This document shows positions 1 to 8,697 of a stretch of 64,000 bases of DNA, one piece after another. The notes beneath the pieces are model-generated. The model ran no database searches, was not told the DNA's origin, and saw only the letters and a list, made by a program, of their open reading frames with translations. Each line of letters begins with the position of its first letter. Position 1 is the stretch's first letter. Source of the stretch: Kordia sp. (GTDB taxonomy: Bacteria > Bacteroidota > Bacteroidia > Flavobacteriales > Flavobacteriaceae); the NCBI GenBank assembly GCA_002733415.1, contig NVVR01000014.1, positions 1 through 64,000 of the forward strand, read 5' to 3'. Made by a program: the position numbers and the translations under genes.

Positions 1-3000
1 ACACTCAATGTAGTATTAACTTTAGAAGATACTACTCCACCAGATGTAACTAACTGCGCAGTACTGAATGCTACTTTAGAATGTTCAGGAACTGATAACC
101 AAACTATTGCTGATGCGTGGAACGCAGCTAATATCACGGCTTTAGAAAACTGTGTTGTTGACTCTTGTGATCCTGACTTTACAGGACAAGTAACATCAAA
201 TTATACTTTTTCCAATTTAATAACTACTTGTGGTTTAGGAGGTACTATTGCCGTAACCTATACCATTACTGATGATTGTGATAATAATGTAACGCTTCAA
301 GCAACATTAACATTAGAAGATACTACTCCACCAGATTTAACCAATTGTGCAGTACTGGATGCTACTTTAGAATGTGATGGAGCTAATAATGAAACCATTG
401 CTGATCAGTGGAATACCGCTAACATTACTGCTTTAGAAAACTGTGTTATTGACTCTTGTGATCCTGATTTTACAGGACAAGTAACTTCTGATTATGCATT
501 CACCAACTTAGCTAGCCTTTGTGGTGCTGGAGGAACACTTCTAGTAACTTATACTATAACTGACGATTGTAATAATAGTATAACATTGCAAGCTACATTA
601 ACACTGGAAGACACTACTCCACCAGATTTAGTAAACTGTGCAGTACTGGATGCTACCATAGAATGTGATGGAGCAAACAATGAAACTATTGCAGATACAT
701 GGAATGCCAATAATATTACAGCGCTGCAAACTTGTGGTACAGATGGCTGTGATGTAGATAATACCTTTGTGGTTACTTCAGATTATGCATTTACTAACTT
801 GAATAGTTCTTGTGGACTTGGTGGTACAATTACAGTTACCTATACCGTTTCTGATGATTGTGATAACAGTCAAACACTTACAGCTATATTAATTCTGGAA
901 GACACTACTCCACCGGATTTAGTAAATTGTACCGTTACCAATACAGCTTTAGAATGTACTGCTGATGGAAATGAAGCTGCTGCAGATCAATGGAATGCAG
1001 ATAATATTGCAGCACTGCTAAATTGTGGTACAGATGCCTGTGATGAGGATAATACTTTTGTAGTAACTTCTGATTATGATTTTACAAATTTAAATACCAT
1101 TTGTGGACCTTGTGGAACTATTACAGTAACATATACCATTACTGACGATTGTGACAACAGTCAAACATTGATTGCTACATTGACATTATCTGATGGTACA
1201 GGACCAGATTTATCGAACTGTGCTGTAACGGATCAAACGATAGAATGTGATGGAGATAATAATGAAACCATTGCTGATGCATGGAATGCAGGTAATATTA
1301 CTGCTTTAGAAGCTTGTGCTGATGATATTGCAGTAACAGTAACTTCTGATTATGAATTCATTAACTTAAGTAGCACTTGTGGTGCTGGAGGAACACTTTT
1401 AGTTACCTATACTATAACTGACGATTGTGATAATAGTGTAACGCTTCAAGCTACATTAACATTAGAAGATACTACTCCACCTGATTTAACTAACTGTGCA
1501 GATTTGAATGCTACAATAGAATGTGATGGAGCAAACAATGAAACTATTGCAGATACATGGAATGCCAATAATATTACAGCGCTACAAGATTGTGGTACAG
1601 ATGGCTGTGATGTAGATAATACCTTTGTGGTTACTTCTGATTATGTATTTACAAGCTTAACTACTACTTGTGGACTTGGAGGAACTATTACAGTTACCTA
1701 TACCGTTTCTGACGATTGTGATAACAGTCAAACACTTATAGCTATATTAACTCTGAAAGATAATACTCCCCCAGACTTAGTTAATTGTGCAGTACTAGAT
1801 GCTACCATAGAATGTGATGGAGAAAACAATGAAGCTACTGCCGATACATGGAATACTAATAATATTGCAGTACTACAAACTTGTGGTACAGATGCCTGTG
1901 ATGTAGATAATACCTTTGTGGTAACTTCTGATTATGTATTTACTAACTTGAGTAGTTCTTGTGGACTTGGTGGTACAATTACAGTTACCTATACCGTTTC
2001 TGATGATTGTGATAACAGTCAGACACTTACAGCAATATTAACACTGGAAGACACTACTCCACCGGATTTAGTAAACTGTGCAGTTATCAATACAACTTTA
2101 GAATGTACTGCTGATGGAAATGAAGCTACTGCCGACCAATGGAATGCAGATAATATTGCAGCCTTACAAACTTGTGGTACAGATGCCTGTGATGAGGATG
2201 ATACTTTTGTAGTAACTTCTGATTATGATTTTACAAATTTAAATACCATTTGTGGCCCTTGTGGAACTATTACAGTAACATATACCATTACTGACGATTG
2301 TGACAACAGCCAAACATTAATTGCTACATTGACATTATCTGATGGTACAGGACCAGATTTATCAAACTGTGCTGTAACTAATCAAACGATAGAATGTGAT
2401 GGAGCAAACAACGAAACTATTGCTAATGATTGGAATGCAGCAAACATAGCAGCTCTAGAAACTTGTGCTGATGACATTGCTATTACTGTAACTTCTGATT
2501 ATGCATTTGTGAACTTAAGTAGTACTTGTGGTGCGGGAGGAATATTAGCCGTAACATATACTATTACAGATGATTGTGATAATAGTGTAACCCTTCAAGC
2601 AACATTAACACTGGAAGATACTACTCCACCAGAATTAGAAAACTGTGCTACTCTTGATGCAGCATTAGAATGTTCAGGGGAAGACAATGAAGCTACTGCC
2701 AATACATGGAATCTTGCAAACATTGCAACCTTACAAACGTGTGGTACAGATGCCTGTGATATAGATGATACGTTTACGGTAACTTCTGATTATGATTTTG
2801 TAAACTTAAGTAGCTCTTGTGGGGCTGGAGGTACATTAGTTGTAACCTATACAATTACTGATGACTGTGGAAATTCAACTACTTTAGTAGCGACATTAAC
2901 ATTAGAAGATACAACCCCACCAGATTTAGAGAACTGTGCAGTACTTGATGCAACACTAGAATGTACTGGAGAAGACAATCAATCTATTGCAGATGGATGG

Positions 3001-4881
3001 AATTTTGCGAACATTGATACTCTTGAAAGTTGTGGTACAGATGCTTGTGATATAGATGATACGTTCATGGTAACTTCTGATTATGATTTTACTAACTTAA
3101 GTACTACTTGTGGTGCTGGAGGTACTATTCTAGTAACCTATACAATAACTGATGATTGTGGTAACCCTACTACTTTAGTAGCTACATTAACACTGGAAGA
3201 TACTACTCCACCAGATCTAGGAAATTGTACAGTGACTGATCTTACCGTAGAATGTACGGAGAATGGAAACGAAGCAATTGCTGATCAATGGAATTTAGAC
3301 AACATTGCTACTTTGCAAACATGTGCAACAGACGGTTGTGATACTGACAACATATTTGTAGTAACTTCCGATTATGATTATGTAAACCTAGACCCTTCAT
3401 GTGGTGTCTGTGGAGCGATAACAGTAAACTATACCATTGCTGATGATTGTGGAAATGAAACAGCTTTAACTGCTACTTTAACTTTATCTGACGGAACTAA
3501 TCCTGATTTAGCTAATTGTAATGTAACTGATACCACTATAGAATGTTCTGGGGAAAACAATGAAACTATCGCTAATGATTGGAATGCAGCAAATATTATA
3601 GCATTAGAAAATTGTGCCGATGACATTGCTGTTACTGTAACTTCTGATTATGTATTTACAAACTTAAACAGTACGTGTGGTGCTGGAGGGACAATACTAA
3701 TTAACTATACTGTTATGGATGATTGTAATAATGCAACAATAATAACTGTAACATTAACTTTAGAGGATACTACTCCACCTGATCTTGTAAACTGTAGCGT
3801 TGTTGATACTACTTTAGAATGTGCTGGAGATGATAATCAATCAATTGCTGATGGATGGAATAATACTAATATAACAGCATTACAAACCTGTGGAACTGAT
3901 GCTTGTGATATTGACAACACATTTGTAGTAACTTCTGATTATAACTTCGATAACTTAAGCATAACATGTGGTGTTGGTGGTACTATGATCGTGAACTATA
4001 CAATTACAGATGATTGTAATAACAGTCAAACATTAACTGCTACATTAACATTAACTGATACTACCGCTCCAGTACTTACCCTTGGAGATGACGGAAGTGC
4101 AGAATGTACTGGAAATGACCCATCTATGAATCTTGAATATATTGACTGGGTAAGTAGTTATGCTGGAATAACAGCTACAGATAATTGTGGATCAGTAACG
4201 CTGACTTTTACAGAAGGACAATGGACAAACGATGGGTGTTCTGATAGTATTACAGTAACATTTATAGCTACAGACGAATGTGAATTACAAGCAGAAACAA
4301 TTGAAAGATCATTTACAATATCTGATACTACTGCTCCGGAAATAACGCCAGAAATCCAAGATGTAGTGTTCTACTGTAATGACTTACCTCCTATTCCTAC
4401 ATTTGATGTAATTGAAGGATGTTCTGAAGCAAATATAGAATACAACGTTACCATTGAAGGTTCCGAAGGTGCTGCTGATTATCAAATTATAAGAACTTGG
4501 ACAATCACTGATAATTGTGGGAATGAAACTATTATAGAACAACTATTATTAGTTGAACCTGGTTGTGATTGTTTAGATGATATGTTCATCTCTAAAGCAA
4601 TTACTCCTAACGGTGATATATATAACGATTACTTCAAAGTTGAAGGTATTGATGACTGTGGTGTTCCTACATTAAAAATGTTTAACCGTTGGGGGGCACT
4701 TGTATACCAAAGCGATGATTATGATGCAAAAAAAGGACGTTGGAGAGGAACGGCTGAAAATGGAGGAACAACACTGGGTGGAAATAACGAACTACCAACA
4801 GGTACCTATTATTACATCATAGAAATAAGAAATAGCAACCTAAAAGCAATAACAGGACATGTTTACCTGAGTACTAATTAA
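1..4881 (+). CDS. Giant Ig-like repeat surface protein with T9SS type B sorting domain (5' partial)
   Basis: The frame is open from base 1, so signal peptide and N-terminus lie outside the window; 1,626 residues are visible. About residues 9-1351 are 14 tandem cysteine-rich Ig/HYR-like domains of 97 or 92 residues, each opening with a DTTPPDL- or SDGTGPDL-type motif and closing with TYTITDDC. Two diverged domains follow (TDTTAPVLTL, SDTTAPEITP). The last ~90 residues (ITPNGD..NDYF, FNRWG.LVY, PTGTYYY) form the gliding-motility C-terminal (type B) signal used by the type IX secretion system, so the product is expected on the cell surface or released. Family knowledge (SprB-like adhesins) suggests adhesion or gliding; the ligand is unknown. 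No PorP/SprF partner gene is adjacent: the next gene, pdxH, is convergent. Confidence 0.9.
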   Translation, partial: TLNVVLTLEDTTPPDVTNCAVLNATLECSGTDNQTIADAWNAANITALENCVVDSCDPDFTGQVTSNYTFSNLITTCGLGGTIAVTYTITDDCDNNVTLQATLTLEDTTPPDLTNCAVLDATLECDGANNETIADQWNTANITALENCVIDSCDPDFTGQVTSDYAFTNLASLCGAGGTLLVTYTITDDCNNSITLQATLTLEDTTPPDLVNCAVLDATIECDGANNETIADTWNANNITALQTCGTDGCDVDNTFVVTSDYAFTNLNSSCGLGGTITVTYTVSDDCDNSQTLTAILILEDTTPPDLVNCTVTNTALECTADGNEAAADQWNADNIAALLNCGTDACDEDNTFVVTSDYDFTNLNTICGPCGTITVTYTITDDCDNSQTLIATLTLSDGTGPDLSNCAVTDQTIECDGDNNETIADAWNAGNITALEACADDIAVTVTSDYEFINLSSTCGAGGTLLVTYTITDDCDNSVTLQATLTLEDTTPPDLTNCADLNATIECDGANNETIADTWNANNITALQDCGTDGCDVDNTFVVTSDYVFTSLTTTCGLGGTITVTYTVSDDCDNSQTLIAILTLKDNTPPDLVNCAVLDATIECDGENNEATADTWNTNNIAVLQTCGTDACDVDNTFVVTSDYVFTNLSSSCGLGGTITVTYTVSDDCDNSQTLTAILTLEDTTPPDLVNCAVINTTLECTADGNEATADQWNADNIAALQTCGTDACDEDDTFVVTSDYDFTNLNTICGPCGTITVTYTITDDCDNSQTLIATLTLSDGTGPDLSNCAVTNQTIECDGANNETIANDWNAANIAALETCADDIAITVTSDYAFVNLSSTCGAGGILAVTYTITDDCDNSVTLQATLTLEDTTPPELENCATLDAALECSGEDNEATANTWNLANIATLQTCGTDACDIDDTFTVTSDYDFVNLSSSCGAGGTLVVTYTITDDCGNSTTLVATLTLEDTTPPDLENCAVLDATLECTGEDNQSIADGWNFANIDTLESCGTDACDIDDTFMVTSDYDFTNLSTTCGAGGTILVTYTITDDCGNPTTLVATLTLEDTTPPDLGNCTVTDLTVECTENGNEAIADQWNLDNIATLQTCATDGCDTDNIFVVTSDYDYVNLDPSCGVCGAITVNYTIADDCGNETALTATLTLSDGTNPDLANCNVTDTTIECSGENNETIANDWNAANIIALENCADDIAVTVTSDYVFTNLNSTCGAGGTILINYTVMDDCNNATIITVTLTLEDTTPPDLVNCSVVDTTLECAGDDNQSIADGWNNTNITALQTCGTDACDIDNTFVVTSDYNFDNLSITCGVGGTMIVNYTITDDCNNSQTLTATLTLTDTTAPVLTLGDDGSAECTGNDPSMNLEYIDWVSSYAGITATDNCGSVTLTFTEGQWTNDGCSDSITVTFIATDECELQAETIERSFTISDTTAPEITPEIQDVVFYCNDLPPIPTFDVIEGCSEANIEYNVTIEGSEGAADYQIIRTWTITDNCGNETIIEQLLLVEPGCDCLDDMFISKAITPNGDIYNDYFKVEGIDDCGVPTLKMFNRWGALVYQSDDYDAKKGRWRGTAENGGTTLGGNNELPTGTYYYIIEIRNSNLKAITGHVYLSTN
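25..4053 (+). repeat. Tandem coding repeats, 14 units (291/276 bp), higher-order period 1,149 bp
   Basis: Unit boundaries, taken at the first codon of the EDTTPPD/SDGTGPD motif, fall at 25, 316, 607, 898, 1189, 1465, 1756, 2047, 2338, 2614, 2905, 3196, 3487, 3763 and 4054. Eleven units are exactly 291 bp; the three starting at 1189, 2338 and 3487 are 276 bp. These short units recur every 1,149 bp (three long units plus one short), so the array is itself built from four-domain blocks. Copies one block apart are close to identical in DNA over long runs, for example near 780-880 and 1920-2030. Confidence 0.95.
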
Positions 4882-4961
4882 TATAAAACTACTTCGTAAT
4901 AGAAATCAAAATTGTGTAATTATAGGGTTTAAGTTGATCTATTATTACGGAGTAGTTTATA
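4882..4961. repeat. Imperfect inverted repeat after the adhesin gene
   Basis: Bases 4882-4902 (TATAAAACTACTTCGTAATAG) pair imperfectly with 4939-4961 around a loop of about 36 bases. It lies directly after the adhesin stop codon and before convergent pdxH. There is no strong T-run, so it could be a weak terminator, an mRNA 3' stabiliser or a decayed repeat element. Confidence 0.5.
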
Positions 4962-5068
4962 ATAATCTAAAAGAAAATACTAATCAATTTTATAGAAACA
5001 ATTCCTTGCTATTGATACCAAGTAGTTATTTTAACCCCCAGTGAGTTTAAACTCCTTGATTGATAGCA

Positions 5069-5713
5069 TCAAGGAGATAGCCTATTAATTTTCCATGAAT
5101 AATCTTCTTGTAATTTATAAAGAATTCTATCATGTAACCTATTAGCTCGTCCTTGCCAAAATTCAATTTCTACGGGCTTTACTATATAACCTCCCCAATG
5201 TTTAGGGCGAGGAACAGCTTTATTTTCATATTCTACTTCTAACTTTTTTAATTTATCTTCTAAATCCTGACGAGAAACTTCTTCACTTTGGTTAGAAACT
5301 AAAGCACCTAACTGACTTCCTTTTGGTCGCGATTCAAAATAACCATCAGATAAATTTTCTGCTATTTTTTCAACTTTCCCTTTAATAATAACTTGTCGCT
5401 CTGCAGCATGCCAAAAAAATGAAATACAAACATTATTATTATTTGCTATTGCTTTACCTTTTTCACTATTGTAATTAGTATAAAAAATAAACCCTTCATA
5501 GGTATATTTTTTTAACAACACTACTCTACTCTTCGGAAACCCATCCAGGCCTATGGTAGCAACTGTCATTGCATTAGCTTCATCAGTAGTACCAGAATTA
5601 TCCACTTCATAAAACCATGTCTGAAATAACTGCAATGGATTATCAGGTACAGTACTCAATAACAGTTCTGATTTTTCGTATGATTTCCTATAATTACTTA
5701 AGTCTTTATTCAT
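5069..5713 (-). CDS. pdxH: Pyridoxamine 5'-phosphate oxidase
   Basis: Cytosolic FMN enzyme that oxidises pyridoxamine or pyridoxine 5'-phosphate to pyridoxal 5'-phosphate, the last step of PLP supply and salvage. The 214-residue length is normal for the family. Visible signatures are the FMN-site segments SRVVLLKKY and FYTNYNSEKGKAI, and the C-terminal EFWQGRANRLHDR motif in which R192 and H194 match the substrate-binding Arg/His of the family. The start is ATG. It is 26 bp downstream of rnz on the same strand, so the two are probably cotranscribed. A short inverted repeat (5052-5060 with 5068-5076) overlaps the stop codon. Confidence 0.95.
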   Translation of the reverse strand: MNKDLSNYRKSYEKSELLLSTVPDNPLQLFQTWFYEVDNSGTTDEANAMTVATIGLDGFPKSRVVLLKKYTYEGFIFYTNYNSEKGKAIANNNNVCISFFWHAAERQVIIKGKVEKIAENLSDGYFESRPKGSQLGALVSNQSEEVSRQDLEDKLKKLEVEYENKAVPRPKHWGGYIVKPVEIEFWQGRANRLHDRILYKLQEDYSWKINRLSP

Positions 5714-5739
5714 AAACTATACTTGAAATGCAATTTAAT

Positions 5740-6645
5740 TTAAAATTCAAATTCCTTACCATCATCTGCTAAAAGCACCTTGTTAAACACTTCTTTTGCT
5801 TCTTCTTTAAAACATTTAATTGTTCCATATCGTGTAGAAAAATGCCCTAATATCAACTTATCTACATTTGCTTTTAATGCAATTGTAGCGGCTTCTTTAG
5901 CAGTAGAGTGCTTTGTCTTTTTACATAAATGGGCATGTTCTTCTAAAAATGTACTCTCATGATATAAAGCAGTAACCTCTTTAATTATAGGGATAATAGT
6001 TTCTGTGTATTTTGTATCACTACAAAACGCATAACTTTTTGGAGGTTCTGGATCAGAACTTATTAAGGCATTTTTAATTAACACCCCTTTAATATTTACA
6101 ACATCTTTTCCTAACTTTATATTTCTATAATCACATTGCTCAATATTATAATTTAATACTGCATTGATATCTAACTTACGCTCTCCAAGTTTTTCTTTGA
6201 ATAAAAAACCATTGGTATATACTCTATGTACTAAAGGGATAGTATATACTGATACTTTATCATCTTCAAAAATTAATTCGGACTCTTTAGAAACTAATTC
6301 ATGGAATATTAATTCATACCCTCCATAGGAATTACCTAGTTTCAATTGCAATAAGATTACTTCTTTTATGCCTTTCGGTCCATAAACATGTAATGCTGCT
6401 TCTCTTCCTAAAAGACGAAATGTAGAAATTAATCCGATTAAACCAAAAAAATGATCCCCATGTAAATGTGAGACAAATACATGCTTTATTCTAGAAAATT
6501 TTATTTTAAATTTACGCAATTGTACTTGAGTACCTTCTCCACAATCTATTAAAAATAAATTGCCCTTCACATCCAATACTTGTGCAGTGGGATTGGTAAA
6601 AGCTCTTGGAGTAGCACTATAACAACCTAAAATGGTTAGTTTCAT
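5740..6645 (-). CDS. rnz: Ribonuclease Z (tRNA 3' endonuclease)
   Basis: Metallo-beta-lactamase-fold nuclease that trims the 3' trailer of tRNA precursors. The 301-residue length fits the short ElaC/RNase Z form. The zinc motif SHLHGDH is at residues 59-65 (H60, H62, D64, H65), later ligands are in the FCSDTKYTE and LGHFSTRYG segments, and HESTFLEEHA matches the exosite region of ElaC-type enzymes. ATG start. Transcribed toward pdxH; the gap of about 190 bp upstream separates it from the STAS-like gene. Confidence 0.93.
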   Translation of the reverse strand: MKLTILGCYSATPRAFTNPTAQVLDVKGNLFLIDCGEGTQVQLRKFKIKFSRIKHVFVSHLHGDHFFGLIGLISTFRLLGREAALHVYGPKGIKEVILLQLKLGNSYGGYELIFHELVSKESELIFEDDKVSVYTIPLVHRVYTNGFLFKEKLGERKLDINAVLNYNIEQCDYRNIKLGKDVVNIKGVLIKNALISSDPEPPKSYAFCSDTKYTETIIPIIKEVTALYHESTFLEEHAHLCKKTKHSTAKEAATIALKANVDKLILGHFSTRYGTIKCFKEEAKEVFNKVLLADDGKEFEF

Positions 6646-6838
6646 TTGTGTAATAATTTTTTAAAACCGAATGTGATTTCGAGTACAGTGAAGGAATTTC
6701 TTTGAATAAAATTACTTATGAAGAGCGGCCATTAATGAATTTTTATTTTTTAATATACTTCACCTTAATCTTATTTAAGATTCACAAAAGAACGATAACT
6801 TTGTATTAATTCTTTTATTAGTAAATATCACTGGTGAG
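6646..6838. other. Intergenic gap with degenerate repeat-like sequence
   Basis: This 193 bp gap contains GTGATTTCGAGTACAGTGAA (6671-6690) followed by GGAATTTCT, resembling the GTCATTTCGA...GAATCT ends of dispersed intergenic elements seen in many Bacteroidota. No convincing second arm or ORF is visible. It may also hold the rnz promoter. Confidence 0.35.
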
Positions 6839-7171
6839 CTAGAAATCTAAATCACGTTCTATTTCTTCCATTTCAATGATATCGTGTGCTTCATTAATTG
6901 TGGGTACAATTGATAGTTCTTCTGGAGCAATATCATAAGTGATTTTATCAGTTACTATAACAAATGATTTTTTATCCACTTTATGTTTTTTTGATAATGA
7001 TAAAAAATCGTTTATACCAGCTTCATTTATCTCTTTCACAGAAAAAAGGTTTACGATAATATTATCTCCTTTTATCTGATCGTGTTTTTTTTCAATATTA
7101 GCAACTAACTCAATAATAGTAGCTCTTTCTTGAGTAATTAATGTGGTATTCCCTGTCTTACTAAAAATCAT
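6839..7171 (-). CDS. Small STAS-like conserved protein
   Basis: A 110-residue acidic cytosolic protein with no signal or membrane segment. The alternating pattern (TLITQERATIIELVANIEKK, NIIVNLFSVKEINEAGINDFLSL, KSFVIVTDKI) fits a STAS/anti-sigma-antagonist-like fold: strand, 'VNL..V..I...G...FL', then 'SFVIV'. This is a fold-level inference, not a recognised family. Its ATG overlaps the TGA of pyrB by four bases (7168-7171), so it is translationally coupled to pyrimidine biosynthesis. The conserved phosphorylatable serine of classic antagonists is not evident. Such proteins may inherit a ribonuclease Z label from the neighbouring rnz; nothing in the sequence supports that name. Confidence 0.7.
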   Translation of the reverse strand: MIFSKTGNTTLITQERATIIELVANIEKKHDQIKGDNIIVNLFSVKEINEAGINDFLSLSKKHKVDKKSFVIVTDKITYDIAPEELSIVPTINEAHDIIEMEEIERDLDF

Positions 7172-8100
7172 AATTGTTTTATTTTAGAAGCTAATAAATA
7201 AATGACTGCCATCCTAATTGCAACTCCATTTTCTACTTGGTTTAATATAATCGCTTGATCAGAATCAGCTACTTCACTTGTCATCTCTACTCCTCTGTTT
7301 ATAGGGCCTGGATGCATTATTACAACTTCTTTATCTAAAGAGTTTAACAAGTCTTTTGTAACCCCATATTGTTGAGTATATTCTCTTGTAGAAGGGAAAT
7401 AACTAATATCCAAACGTTCATTTTGTATCCGCAACATATTAGCAACATCTGCCCATTCTAATGCCTTACGTAAATTGGTTTCTACAGTAACCCCTAACTT
7501 TTCAATATGTTTTGGTATTAATGTTTTCGGTCCACAAATTTTTACATTGGCTCCTTGTTTTTGCAGTGCGAAAATATTTGACAAAGCAACTCTTGAGTGT
7601 AAAATATCTCCAACTATTACCACATTTTTACCAGTCACTTCTCCTAAACGCTCCCGAATAGAATAGGAATCCAATAAAGCTTGTGTTGGGTGCTCATGGG
7701 CTCCATCACCCGCATTAATAATACTTGCCCCAATATGTTTCGATAAAAATACTCCAGCACCTGGATTTGGGTGACGCATAACTACCATATCAACTTTCAT
7801 AGAGAGTATATTGTTTACGGTATCAATTAATGTTTCTCCTTTTTTTACCGAAGATTGTGCTGCAGAAAAATTTACTACATCAGCAGATAAACGTTTTTCT
7901 GCTAATTCAAAAGATAATTTTGTACGAGTTGAATTTTCAAAAAATAAATTTGCTATCGTAATATCTCTTAGTGAAGGAACTTTTTTAATTGGTCGGTTGA
8001 TCACTTCTTTGAAGTGATCTGCTGTTTTAAAAATCAACTCAATATCTTTTGGTTGAATGTATTTAATTCCTAATAAATGGTTTACACTTAATTCGCTCAT
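7168..8100 (-). CDS. pyrB: Aspartate carbamoyltransferase catalytic subunit
   Basis: Catalyses carbamoyl phosphate + L-aspartate to N-carbamoyl-L-aspartate, the committed step of pyrimidine synthesis. It has 310 residues, the usual catalytic-chain length. The carbamoyl-phosphate site STRT is at residues 57-60 and the HPTQALLDSY segment and MHPGPINRGVE (C-terminal domain) are present. No pyrI is nearby, as expected for a class of ATCase without regulatory chains. Start ATG lies 4 bp after the pyrR stop, and the end overlaps the STAS-like gene, giving a tight pyrR-pyrB-orf operon. Confidence 0.96.
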   Translation of the reverse strand: MSELSVNHLLGIKYIQPKDIELIFKTADHFKEVINRPIKKVPSLRDITIANLFFENSTRTKLSFELAEKRLSADVVNFSAAQSSVKKGETLIDTVNNILSMKVDMVVMRHPNPGAGVFLSKHIGASIINAGDGAHEHPTQALLDSYSIRERLGEVTGKNVVIVGDILHSRVALSNIFALQKQGANVKICGPKTLIPKHIEKLGVTVETNLRKALEWADVANMLRIQNERLDISYFPSTREYTQQYGVTKDLLNSLDKEVVIMHPGPINRGVEMTSEVADSDQAIILNQVENGVAIRMAVIYLLASKIKQL

Positions 8101-8104
8101 CTTC

Positions 8105-8647
8105 TTATTTTGATATTAAATAAACCGTATCCTCACCGTCATTCTCAGCCCACTTTACGGCAACTTTCTCTTCATTAATCACATCAACTTGTCTACCTCT
8201 ATAATTTGGCTGTATTGGTAAATGTCTACTAAAACGCCTGTCAATCAGTGTTAACAATTCAACATCTTGAGGTCTTCCAAAAGATTGTATCGCAGCGAGT
8301 GCAGCACTTATACTTCTTCCAGTATACAATACATCATCAATAAAAATTACATTTTTATCTTCTACAATAAAATCTATAATAGTTGTATTTGCTTCTAAGG
8401 GTTTATCCCCTCTTCTGAAATCATCTCTAAAAAAAGTAATGTCCAATAGTCCTAATTGGACATTAGGAATTTTATAAAAATCTTCTAATAAAAATTTAAT
8501 TCTATTTGCTAAAAAAGCACCTCTTGGTTGAATACCAATTAATACGGTGTTAGAAAAATCTTCATGCTTTTCAATTAACTGAGCCGTTAATCGGTGAAGT
8601 ATAATGTTGACTTCTTTTGAGCTAAGTAACACTTTTTGCTTTGTCAT
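8105..8647 (-). CDS. pyrR: Bifunctional pyr operon regulator / uracil phosphoribosyltransferase
   Basis: A 180-residue type I phosphoribosyltransferase. The PRPP-binding motif VIFIDDVLYTGRS is clear, and GIQPRGAFLA with the DITFFRDDF segment is PyrR-like. In Firmicutes PyrR binds pyr mRNA and also converts uracil + PRPP to UMP; RNA regulation has not been demonstrated here and no attenuator is visible in the short leader. The reading frame extends three codons upstream to a TTG, but the ATG at 8647 is preferred. First gene of the pyr operon. Confidence 0.92.
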   Translation of the reverse strand: MTKQKVLLSSKEVNIILHRLTAQLIEKHEDFSNTVLIGIQPRGAFLANRIKFLLEDFYKIPNVQLGLLDITFFRDDFRRGDKPLEANTTIIDFIVEDKNVIFIDDVLYTGRSISAALAAIQSFGRPQDVELLTLIDRRFSRHLPIQPNYRGRQVDVINEEKVAVKWAENDGEDTVYLISK

Positions 8648-8672
8648 GAATTCCAAACTGTTATTTGGAAAA

Positions 8673-8680
8673 CAAATTTA
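8673..8680 (-). promoter_or_regulatory. Candidate -7 box of pyrR operon
   Basis: On the minus strand TAAATTTG matches the Bacteroidota -7 consensus TAnnTTTG, 25 bases upstream of the pyrR ATG. A TTG at the usual 19-21 base spacing is not present, so this is tentative. Confidence 0.35.
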
Positions 8681-8697
8681 ATAAATATAACTCAATA

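Noticed and set aside
25-4053. Regularly spaced direct repeats that might suggest a CRISPR array
   Set aside because: The period of 276-291 bp is far too long, there are no unique spacers, and the repeats are in one open coding frame.
4882-5068. PorP/SprF partner gene expected after a type B CTD protein
   Set aside because: The next gene is pdxH on the other strand, and only a short hairpin lies between.
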